DNA of 42,485 nucleotides from Rhizophlyctis rosea (lineage: Eukaryota; Chytridiomycota; Chytridiomycetes; Rhizophlyctidales; Rhizophlyctidaceae). Below the pieces are notes generated by a model. That model saw only the letters and a list, made by a program, of their open reading frames with translations, had not been told where the DNA came from and searched no databases. Location: contig JADGJC010000322.1 in assembly GCA_027596075.1 (NCBI GenBank), positions 1,197-43,681 on the forward strand. The letters are read 5' to 3'. Shown piece by piece: positions 1 through 8,467 of this stretch. Each line of letters begins with the position of its first letter. The stretch's first letter is position 1. Made by a program: the position numbers and the translations under genes.

Positions 1-236
1 CCAAAACAATCCCCCCATCTCCCCCGTCACAATAGCCTTCCGTTTCTCCTCCCCCCTGGTAACCTCTGGACGGCATAACATTGCTCCGCTTTACACTTCC
101 AATTGCCATCGAAAACCCGCCATCCAAATGATCACATTTTTCCATTACTTCCAAGCAGACCAACCCATCAAGCAAAGCGTCCAACCCATAACCCTCATCA
201 TGCCCCCTTCCAACGCCTCCCAACATGGTGCGAAAA

Positions 237-1016
237 TCACCAAAACTCACCATCACCGGTCCAACTCCAAATATTATTATCCAACCCCTGCATCAGATTA
301 TTCATCTGATTCGCATCGATGGGCGGCAAATTTGCCATTGGGGCGGCAGGAGACACAGAAGCAGCATTCGTCATCGGCGTCCAAGAGGGCATGTTCTGCA
401 ACTGATCAACCACAGATGCCGAAACATTTGTAGGAGAGACTTGAAGGGGAGGAGCAGGGTTGTCACATTGATTGGGATTGGGATTGGCATACCCATTTGG
501 GAGACCAGTCAATGATGTGGAATCACTATGTGTGTCGGGAGAACCGGATGATAGGGCAGATGCGGGTGAGACAGAGGAGGAAGGCGGAGATTGGTGTGTT
601 TCCAGCAGTGGTGGGGAGGGTTGTGTGATGACGGGTGTTTCTGCTTGTGATGATTGTTGCGCTGGACCTTGCTTGAGAATGCTTTCCAGTTGGTTCAGTC
701 TCGTCAGCAGTTTGCTCTGATATCCCTTCTGCGGACCACGCTTTTTCGTATGGAGGATGTAGGTGCACTCTGGTTGGTTTCCTTCTCGTGTTGCGAGTTT
801 CAAACAAGTCGTGCAGGCAGGTCGGGCTCCGTCACATTTGCGCTTTTTCATTCGGCAAGTGTCTGTTATGAGGGATAGGCCGTGGTTTTTAGTCAATGGT
901 AGGTGAACATTGCATGGATTTGCCCACATACCACAAGCCTGGGTCTGCCTCTTCCGCTCATAGGGAGTTGAAGTGGAAGAAGCAGCTTGTGAAGTATCCG
1001 CCTCCATTTTTGACAC
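237..1016 (-). CDS. Zn(II)2Cys6 binuclear-cluster transcription factor (small, 236 aa)
   Basis: Two exons on the minus strand: 1016-932 and 862-237. The intron 931-863 (69 bp) starts GTATGT and ends AACAG. Splicing restores a perfect Zn2Cys6 cluster, C-D-T-C-R-M-K-K-R-K-C followed by C-T-T-C and a final C (spacing C-X2-C-X6-C-X6-C-X2-C-X10-C), near residues 28-60. The unspliced frame would put 25 residues between the first two cysteines and destroy it. A basic linker (KKRGPQKGYQ) and a short leucine-rich segment (LLTRLNQLESILKQ, about residues 70-90) follow, typical linker and dimerisation elements that bind DNA as a dimer in the nucleus. The rest is Ser/Pro/Asn-rich, low-complexity and ends NIWSWTGDGEFW, an acidic-aromatic tail that could activate transcription. 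There is no fungal_trans middle homology domain, so the protein is much shorter than most family members. Its target genes cannot be told. An in-frame Met 4 is an alternative start. Confidence 0.85.
   Translation of the reverse strand: MSKMEADTSQAASSTSTPYERKRQTQACGMWANPCNVHLPLTKNHGLSLITDTCRMKKRKCDGARPACTTCLKLATREGNQPECTYILHTKKRGPQKGYQSKLLTRLNQLESILKQGPAQQSSQAETPVITQPSPPLLETHQSPPSSSVSPASALSSGSPDTHSDSTSLTGLPNGYANPNPNQCDNPAPPLQVSPTNVSASVVDQLQNMPSWTPMTNAASVSPAAPMANLPPIDANQMNNLMQGLDNNIWSWTGDGEFW
863..931 (-). other. Intron of the Zn2Cys6 gene, splits the zinc cluster
   Basis: 69 bp, GTATGT donor and AACAG acceptor, phase 1. It lies between the first and second cysteines of the cluster. Its length is a multiple of three with no stop codon, so retention would give a full-length protein with a broken zinc finger. 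Confidence 0.8.
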
Positions 1017-1770
1017 GATAAACCACAGAGACCCAAAAGATGCGGATACAGGTCAAAAGATAGCAATTGAGATGGCACGAAGAGAGAAGAGGAGAAAATG
1101 AAAACAGTGATGGTGGGAAAAAGGAGAGCAACCTGCGGGGGCTGAGGAGTCGTGGCCAGGGGTTGTGTTCACTTTGTGTTCCGTTGCCCATTATCCCTTC
1201 TGGCCAAGCCACACCTGTCACTTTGATGGGACGTCTGATTGGAACCATTTTCCAATAAGAAGGGTCTATTGCTCCCCTTGCAGCATCCGATATTGTAGGG
1301 TTGCTAATGCCAGCACAGAATTGACAGGCTGTATCACAGTAGAAAAGACTGATCAAAGAACAAGCTTTCTCTTCTCCCTGAATCATTGGACTGGCGAATA
1401 CAAGGATGCATGGAGAATGCACCCTCCCCAAATGCTGTGAAGCCATTCACTCATCATGCTTACTAAGCCATTCACTCATCATGCTTACTAAGCAGTGAAT
1501 GCTCATCTTCTTGCCCACTATATCCCGAAATGGGCATATCATGCGCAGCAGTCTCATCGAGTCCTGCCTGCTTGTGCAACACTGGCGAGTTCAAAAAATG
1601 TGGAGGTGGTGGGACAAAGAGCCTAAGAGCCTACTTGCTGTCGCAACACAGGTTAGGAGGTGCAGCGGGGCAGCCCACCGTTCGTTGTCTTTTGAACCAC
1701 CCGTCACTTTCCATAAAATGCTGCCTACAACCATCCAGACACATGCAGCATCCTGCTAACCATAGTAGCC
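1017..1770. other. Divergent intergenic region with a 25-bp tandem repeat
   Basis: This separates the minus-strand Zn2Cys6 gene from the plus-strand crinkler-like ORF and so should hold both promoters. No convincing ORF or clean TATA box was seen. At 1441-1490 a 25-bp unit (starting AGCCATTCACTCATCATG) occurs twice in perfect tandem. Confidence 0.5.
1441..1490. repeat. Perfect 25-bp tandem duplication
   Basis: The unit beginning AGCCATTCACTCATC is present twice back to back (1441-1465 and 1466-1490) without mismatch. A third partial start (AGC) follows at 1491. Confidence 0.9.
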
Positions 1771-2121
1771 ATGGATGACATCCGAATCTCGGCCGTCCTA
1801 TGGGGCGAGCCAGAAGGAGCCGCGGCGGTGCGGGTGAGGGACCCGCAAACAACCACTGTCACAGAGCTCAAGACTTTGGTTGCGGACACTCTCATTGGTC
1901 CCTCTCTCTCCTCTCGAGAAGTGAATCTATTCCGCTTATACGACATTTCCCATGAGGAAATTCTGTCAGTCGAGGATCCAAGACTTCACGGTGGTTCCTC
2001 GTCGATGATGATCAACCCTGACGACCTCCGAAATGTCTTTCCTTCTGCTACCCTGCTCAGTCCTTTCCAGACGATAATGGACGTGTTTGGATGTGTGTCC
2101 TCAAACAGGTGTGCAAATTGA
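1771..2121 (+). CDS. Short crinkler (CRN)-like N-terminal header protein
   Basis: A 116-residue ORF starting MDDIRISAVLWGE. Its layout resembles the ubiquitin-like header of crinkler proteins of oomycetes and chytrids: a hydrophobic first strand, V-R-V then T-V-T-E-L-K-x-L-V near residues 20-36, L-F-R-L-Y-D near 54-59 where CRNs carry LxLFLAK, a 'D..LHGG' segment, and 'L-R-N-V-F-P' near 86-91, which resembles the end of chytrid CRN headers. No C-terminal effector domain (nuclease, kinase or NTPase) follows: the frame stops at 2121, and the next gene downstream is in a different frame with no workable splice to it. It may therefore be a header-only paralogue, a truncated remnant, or an unrelated small protein. 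The family call rests on pattern recognition only. No signal peptide is apparent. Confidence 0.4.
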   Translation: MDDIRISAVLWGEPEGAAAVRVRDPQTTTVTELKTLVADTLIGPSLSSREVNLFRLYDISHEEILSVEDPRLHGGSSSMMINPDDLRNVFPSATLLSPFQTIMDVFGCVSSNRCAN

Positions 2122-2335
2122 GGTCGGGGAGCTGAATGAAATGTGACGACTAGGCGGCAGGGTGGGAAGGGGAAGGATAGGGGGCGGAGGGATGGGAAGG
2201 GGAGGGGAGGGGTGTGAGGATGATTGTATATATGCGCCGGTCGATGAATGAACCGAAGAAAAAGGTCTTGCTATGCGATAGATGGCTTGCTCCTGACAAT
2301 ATCCCCTTCCGTCACGCAGATTGCAACTCTGAGTC

Positions 2336-4167
2336 GTGCGGCCGCCCTCAGAAGCCATACTCTCTGACATCAATTCTACCGCCGATCCGCCACCATATCA
2401 ACCCCTCTATCCTCCAACCAATCCACATGACGCCGCCACTTCGCAGTCCAATCATCCCCTTGCCCGTGCCGAGGTATTTGATTTGAAACCCATAGCGATC
2501 AATGACGACTTGGTGGCCGCAAGATCTTGGGCCATTGCATCGGGGGCTTTTGCAATCAGTGATTTGACGAATGCCTCAAATCAACCAATGGAAGGGTTTA
2601 CGAGGTCCCAAGGGGAGTCCGGTGGTGAAAGCGGGCATGATAGAACGTCCGTTCAGGGTTTGGACGAATGGGATAATGCCCTCGTACAGAAGTTTGGCAA
2701 TGGACCCTCAGGGATTGGAGGTGTTACATATGTGTATGGCACGGGACAGAGAGGGGAACGAACGTCAGGAAGGGTTGGGAGGCAGACAAGCCATACAAGA
2801 TGGGCGTCACAAGTGGAGGAAAGCGATACAAGAGATTCGCCATCCGAACTTCGAGTTGACGGGCCAGGCAGCGGCTATCATCACAAATCCGCTCAAGGAA
2901 CTCTCAATAAATCAGCATCAGGTTTCATCAATCTTGAATCGCAGTCGCATTCACAATCAAGAAGACGCATACGCATCTACGTCGCTCTCGCGATAGTGGC
3001 GCTCATCCTGGTCATTATCGCAATCGTCATTGGAGTAATCGTGAGCCGCAATAAGCAAAATCAGAGCCAGACCGAGACCCCGACCCCAGCTGACAATGCA
3101 AACCAATCCAACACCGCTACTGAAATCTACGCCCCGCTCCAAACGTACCTCGAAAATGGCCCCATCACGGTCCTCAGCGTCTCCATCAACGGAAACAGCA
3201 TTTTCAGTGCATCGAACAACACCAACTACAGAGTCACGCAATGGGACACTGATACAGGCCTTCCCATCCGCTACTTCACCGGCCACAATTCTCCAATCAC
3301 AACCATCTTCCTCACACCAGATGGTTCCCGCATGTTTACGGGTGACAGCACGGGCGGAGTATTTGCCTGGAACGTCTCATCACCCACAACCGGCAACCCC
3401 ACCATCGGCCCACAAGCAAATCTCACCAGCTTCATCAGAACCTCCACCACATACATCACAGCATAACATACGCTCAATCCAACCTTTACATAAGCGGAAT
3501 CGCATCCAGCTCCGGAAACACTCTCACCCGACTAGACATCTCCAACCTCTCACAACCCACCCTCCTCTCATCATCCCAAAACGATTCCCCTTACTGCTCC
3601 CTAACCTACAACCCAGCCACTGCATCGATATATTGGACAGACGGTCTCGGCACCCTAACATCAATGCCAATCCCCTTCGACACGCCAATCAGCCACTCAC
3701 TCTACAACAAAACCCTCGCCCCAACCATCCCACCCTACATCCGCCAGACACCCACAAACACTCTCGTGTCGACAAACAAAACTCACACATTCATAACATC
3801 GCCCAACATCCTCTCAATCCACACCCTTGCGACAGCAACAACAATATCGACATACCTAAATGAAGATCCTTTACGATACTCCCTGACACCGCAAACAAAT
3901 ACCACATTTCCCATATCTCTATCCGTCGTCTCACCGGACGGAACGGCAATCATCGTTGCAACATATCAATCTGCGCCGGTGTCGGGAGTGCCGGGACTGC
4001 ATAAAATCAAGCAGTGGATGGTGGGGCAGAGTCGGCCGGTGCAGGTGTTTGCTGGGCATGGTGAGGCGGTTACCGCCATGGCTGTCTCGCCGGATGGGCA
4101 GTACTTGTTTAGTGGAGGAGAGGATAGGAAGATCATGCAGTGGAGGATTGCGAATGGGACGGGGTAG
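2336..4167 (+). CDS. Single-pass membrane protein with WD40-like beta-propeller ectodomain; frame break near 3.4 kb; 5' end uncertain
   Basis: The reading frame 2336-3463 encodes a Ser/Gly/Arg-rich hydrophilic N-terminal region (about 210 aa), a basic stop-transfer cluster (SRRRIRIY) and one transmembrane segment of about 24 residues (nt 2975-3046). A Gln/Thr/Pro linker and WD40-like repeats follow (ITVLSVSINGNSIFSASNN...VTQWDTDTG, then FTGHNSPITTIFLTPDGSRMFTGDSTGGVFAWN). The propeller continues in another frame from about 3463 to 4167 and ends in the clearest repeat (FAGHGEAVTAMAVSPDGQYLFSGGEDRKIMQWRI). The in-frame stop at 3464-3466 must be bypassed, either by a small intron (for example 3374-3429 or 3374-3438) or because of a 1-2 nt indel. 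An in-frame stop lies at 2330-2332 and the first in-frame ATG is far downstream (about 2588), so an upstream exon joined at the CCCTCAG acceptor ending at 2351 is likely. N-glycosylation sequons are frequent after the membrane segment, suggesting an extracellular or lumenal propeller. Function unknown. Confidence 0.65.
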
Positions 4168-4896
4168 AAATAACTGTTGGGGAGGTCAATTTGGTTGAGG
4201 GAGGGGAGGGTGGTGCCCGGTTCACGGTCCTCTGAATTAAAGAATGATGCATGATACGGTACCGATGTAATCAACAATACATACCAAGAAGACGACGTGG
4301 ATCCAACGTTTTGCAAATCTTTGTTCTTGTCGGTGATTTGCTGCAGAGTTGGACAGCGACAGCGTGCTGTTACATGCATACATGGAGCGGCTTTGAGAGA
4401 GGTCAACTGTAGGAAGGACCGCAATAGGTGTGAGGCGATGCCGGGAGGAAATAACATGGGGCTTGCTTATATTGTAAATATTGTTCGGTGATCCGTTGTT
4501 TACACTTTGCCAGCCCAAAAGCATCAAAGAAACCGAACGGAAGTTTGCTCCTTTGCTCGTCCCTGGCGCCTCAGCGTCGAGGGTGTGTCTGCGCAGTGGA
4601 GGTGCTTACTTAAGCGGTCTGGCCCGCCCACTCCGCCACCACGTCCACCACTGTGATGCTTGTATTCCCGTATCCTTGTTCCGCACATTTACCAAACCGT
4701 TTTGAGCGACCTTGCCCGAACACAAGAATACCGCACGGCGCACAAACTCGCTCCCAACCTCCGGGGCAACATTTTTCGAAAGTTTGACTGGCAGTATAAA
4801 AAATGGCAATCCAAAGGAAGATCTCGCCTGGTCCGCTTCCTTTCGCACCACCGTCACCAACCACTAACCCATCTACCACATCCTTTCACTATCATC
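4168..4896. other. Intergenic region, BRI3-family gene promoter
   Basis: 729 bp between the WD40-like gene and the BRI3-like ATG. It holds the TATA-like box at 4795 and no supported gene. The first half is probably 3'UTR and terminator of the upstream gene. Confidence 0.5.
4795..4800 (+). promoter_or_regulatory. TATA box of the BRI3-like gene
   Basis: TATAAA followed by an A-rich stretch, 97 bp upstream of the ATG at 4897. A pyrimidine/adenine-rich leader (CACCGTCACCAACCACTAACCC) lies between, as is common for fungal transcription starts. Confidence 0.55.
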
Positions 4897-5356
4897 ATGG
4901 GTGAACAAACCTACGTAAAACAAAACCCCAACCAATTCCAACAACAATACCCTCAAGCTCCTCCTCCCCAATACCCACCCGCCACACCCGATGCCGCACA
5001 CGCCCAATACCCCGCTTATGCCGCGTCGCCCGTAACTCCCCATGGCGCACCCTATGTGGGTCACCCGCAGGCCGGTCAGCCGCAACACACTGTAGTGTAC
5101 ATGCAAGCCCCACCGGGAGTGGGAGCTTGTCCTCAAGGTGGACCTCACCAACCTCAGAAGGAGTTCACGGTTTGTGGGTGGATTATGGCGATTATTTTCT
5201 TCCCGTATGTATTGTGAGATCAGAGCGATGGGCTCTTATTTTTCGCTCTTGCGCATCTGACGTGATGTTTGCTTTTGCCATCATTACAGCATCGGTGTTT
5301 TGTGCTGCTTTGCCATGCAGGAGAAGAGATGCATGAAGTGCAACGCCTTGTGTTAG
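4897..5356 (+). CDS. BRI3-family (brain protein I3-like) small membrane protein, 124 aa
   Basis: Two exons, 4897-5204 and 5290-5356. The intron 5205-5289 (85 bp) starts GTATGT and ends TTACAG. Residues 1-85 are rich in Gln, Pro, Tyr and Ala (QNPNQFQQQYPQAPPPQYPP). The C-terminus after splicing reads FTVCGWIMAIIFFPIGVLCC then FAMQEKRCMKCNALC: one hydrophobic segment followed by the family's signature 'CCFA..(K/R)RC..C' cysteine motif, as in animal BRI3 and its plant and fungal relatives. In animals BRI3 is an endolysosomal membrane protein of poorly defined function; the Pro/Gln/Tyr-rich N-terminus with PPxY-like motifs (PPPQYPP) could recruit WW-domain ubiquitin ligases (inference). Without splicing the protein would stop inside the membrane segment, so the intron is needed to rebuild the motif. 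The start is the first ATG after the TATA box and leader. Confidence 0.85.
5205..5289 (+). other. Intron of the BRI3-like gene
   Basis: 85 bp, GTATGT...CATTACAG, phase 2 (CC|C). It interrupts the transmembrane segment. Confidence 0.85.
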
Positions 5357-7072
5357 ATTGATGGTTTCCTTGTACATATATGATTTCGGGCACCGGCTGG
5401 CCTGAGAGGGATCAGTTACTTCAGTTGTGTCTCAATCAACTCTTTTTGTGGAGTTGTATATTAGAATAGAATACCGTGACATCTTGCGTTCATCCTCATG
5501 ATACATGCGTGTTTCCATTAAACTGAACAGCGCTGTCTTTCAGTCAGCTTCGTTAAGTGCAAGCCGGCAGTCGCTCGTATTCAATATGCCGATTGTACTT
5601 TTCTGTGTGGGAGTCACGGTGTACCCATAAGCCATCCCAAGATATAGGGCATGTGGGCTCTCACAAATTACACGTCAATGAGACAACTACAGTTACTACA
5701 CCAAGAGCTCAAAAAAATGCGCATCGTCCCATGTGATTCACTCCTTGCATCTCTACAATAACGGTGTGAGGTGTGAACGTGAGTTGTCAATGCGGAATCA
5801 CGAGGGTTATGAGAGGAGACGGCCCGAGGTCATTCCCTGCTGCAAAGAGTCTAAATTTTTGATCATCAGATGCTGTATTAGTCTGCCATGATGCACCATC
5901 ACTTTCAAACTGCTGTTCGGCACCGCCAGAAGATCCCGCTCCCAGGTACACTTGCAAAAAAAATGACAATCCGAAGTGCGGTTGGTATGCTTGGCACTTG
6001 ACGTTGCTTAATGCAGGTGGGCATGACTCCCGGGGATTTGTCCACACCCTACAGAGGGGATCGGCATCCCTCTACTCACCAATTCATTGAGACAAGCGCA
6101 TGGGCGGGAGCAGGGTTTGCGAAGTGCTTCAGTGCAATGAGTGATACTCTGAGAGCGAGAATCTGGTAAAGGAGAACTTGGAAGACGAATGGGACAGGTG
6201 CTTGACATCATAGAAGAAGCATACTGACAATACCTTACTTTTCCCTGGCGATCGAGCGATCGGTGCCTGCAAACATCTCCCGACCTCGCCAACTTTGCAG
6301 TCCCGATATTGAAAACCAATGCCTCTTTGGTCGAAATGAATGGAGCAAAACGAAGGGATTTCCGGCATAGTAGGCAATGAGTAAGGACGGTTCGCGTACG
6401 GTGACCGCACTATCTACGATCGTGCATGTAAAGTGGATCATTGCTGGCATCAGGAATTAGAGAGGAGTAAAACGAAACGTCTCGATCGGATTCACCAAGG
6501 CCCTTGCGCATGCTGAAGAGGGCGAGATGGAGCAAACGTGTCTGGCCTGCCGCAAGAAGCATGGATCACGGAATACTATCACCATGAATTGGAATGGTAC
6601 ATCAACGCAAGAAAAAGAAAAGATTCAGGAGATGAGGTCGGAAACGCAGTACACTTGCTGAGTGTGACCAGCAAACACTGTAAGCTCCACGAAGTTTCAC
6701 GACGACATGCAGCTCCCTGTACAAGGGGACGGGCCATCCCGTCCGCATACCAAGGTTTAAATTAGAGTGGGAAGGATACTAAGGATGGACCCCATTGGAT
6801 GGACATCTGCCGCACGCCAAGTAAAGCAAACGAACCATCAGTTTGCCACCATCAACTCGGCCAAGCCAAACAATGGCCAAGCCAAACAACCTCAGTAACC
6901 GCAGGCCGAACAGTGCCAAAACCTCTCCCACCCGTGCCAACTGCGCACGTTGCGCCGCTCGCGGCCGCGCGCAGCCGAAATTGCGCAGCTCCCCATTTGG
7001 ACGTCTGCAACGGCTCCCGAAATCTGAGAGCAACAAATACCACCAACCACGAACCAACCACCCTTTTAATTC

Positions 7073-7103
7073 ATGAGCACCAAAATGATCCAAATGATGA
7101 AGG
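7073..7103 (+). other. Possible short first exon, copy A of duplication (frame-damaged)
   Basis: ATGAGCACCAAAATGATCCA, continuing to GATGAAG, then GTAAGTCAGGTAAGT, a textbook 5' splice site. Compared with copy B at 7862 one C is missing (ATGATCC against ATGACTCC), which shifts the frame. This suggests copy A is the degenerate one. No downstream exon could be identified. Confidence 0.25.
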
Positions 7104-7817
7104 TAAGTCAGGTAAGTAACACGTCAGAGTCGATTGCTCCAAACATGGAATTACTGCCTGGGTGGTCATTATTGTCATATAAGTAGGACCCCGCCTTTTT
7201 CCCAATGCAATCCTCAATGCGTTAACCTTTGATGACTCCCTCTGATGGTGATATTGCGTCCCCAAGTGGTCATCCCAGACGTTCGGGACGTCCTGAGCTG
7301 TTGTTGGAGGTGTTCGGGCAATCAGCAGGAGGTGGGGATATTTTGATGGATGTGCACATGTTCTTGACATTGGTTCGACGCCGATCATGCGAGTATCAGG
7401 GCCAGCTTCGGATTTTTTTTTGCGTAGCGGATACCATGCTTCTTGGCACGCCCATTCGTTCACGGCATGCAGTCAGTTGTGTGAAATATAGAAGAAAAGG
7501 AAAGCGAACAGAAAAGAAAAGAAACCGGGGCCTTGCCAACCGCCTAAAACTTCATCAAGCAGCTTCGAGGACATGCCACAAAAACCAAGAGGGCCTTTCC
7601 TAAACCGTTTGTAGTATGCTTGGTGAAGCATATCAGCCTTCACGCTGCCCCTAAGGTCCTTCATCAATCGCACCAAATCAAACCGAACGAAGGCCAAACA
7701 GAACTTAGTAGAGCCAAAAAGCAAAAGTCCTTCCAGTGGGCCCCACCTGCGCAACTGCGCAGCCAGCGCAGTCCATTTTGCGCAGCGGGCTTCTGCACCG
7801 CCTCCAACCCCGGGAAT

Positions 7818-7894
7818 CTATATAATGTACCCCACCACCCACTACTCCCCACATCTTCCTCATGAGCACCAAAATGACTCCAAATGATGAAGGT
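7818..7894 (+). promoter_or_regulatory. TATA box and possible first exon, copy B of duplication
   Basis: TATATAAT at about 7819-7826 lies about 40 bp upstream of an ATG at 7862 (MSTKMTPNDEG), which is followed directly by the donor GTAAGTCAGGTAAG at 7894. This looks like a promoter and mini first exon. Only about 570 bp remain before the convergent Sec7 stop codon and no second exon is evident, so any product would be very small or an ncRNA. Confidence 0.3.
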
Positions 7895-8467
7895 AAGTCA
7901 GGTAAGCGTCAGAGTTGATTGCAAACGGGAAAAAAAGTCAGAGTGTCGCTGAAGTGGCGCACTCCACCCCTTTTTTTTCCATTGCGATCCTCCATGCGTC
8001 AAATACTGGTAAGTCCTCTGATGGTGACGTACATCGGTGTTCCAATCTCCCATCGCGCTCTGCAATGTGCTTGCTTCGCATCTGTCCTGGCTGTCAGCAC
8101 CTACAGATGGCACTCTGAGGGGAGTAAGATGGGACACTGGAAGAAAATCTATAGGGTGTGTGTCGTCCCATGTCATGGTTCGGTGTACAAGACGGTCAAG
8201 AGCTTGGTGCCCGACGCTGCTCTCTTTATGCTTGCTTTGAGGGACTCTGATCTGTGTAATGCACCCCATTTCACATCCAGGCAGAAAAAAAGTATGCATG
8301 GAAGTCCCCCGAATGTTCGACAAGCACACATAACCACTCGCCACGCGTTTTACAATAACCAAGAGGCCTTTCCCAAAGGTGCTAGGAAAGCCAAATCCAA
8401 CGATTATGCAATTCTAAATACACAGAAGAAAAAAACAACCTTCACCACACAATATATCCCACACCCC

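Larger units (their letters stand above)
7060..8040. repeat. Diverged tandem segmental duplication, offset about 780-790 bp
   Basis: Blocks near 7069-7135 and 7243-7255 recur near 7858-7925 and 8013-8027 in the same order and orientation. Shared strings include CATGAGCACCAAAATGA, CCAAATGATGAAGGTAAGTC and CTCTGATGGTGA. The offset drifts from 789 to about 777 because of small indels. Outside these blocks similarity is patchy, so the true boundaries are uncertain. Confidence 0.7.
5357..8467. other. 3.1-kb region without a confident gene; contains a diverged tandem duplication
   Basis: No ORF here has recognisable domains or a convincing splice structure. The only clear structure is the duplication at roughly 7.07-7.27 kb and 7.85-8.04 kb (separate entries). 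GC-rich GCGCAG/TGCGCA-rich blocks precede each copy (about 6940-7010 and 7740-7790). The last few hundred bases probably belong to the 3'UTR of the minus-strand Sec7 gene. Confidence 0.5.

Noticed and set aside
1771..3466. Crinkler header spliced to the WD40-like membrane protein as one gene
   Set aside because: The phase-1 donors available (2093 and 2109 region) joined to the acceptor at 2351 create a TAA codon; no in-frame junction was found.
7372..7384. GGTTCGACGCC, a match to the tRNA B-box
   Set aside because: Flanking bases do not pair as a T-arm and no A-box or acceptor stem is found at the right distance.
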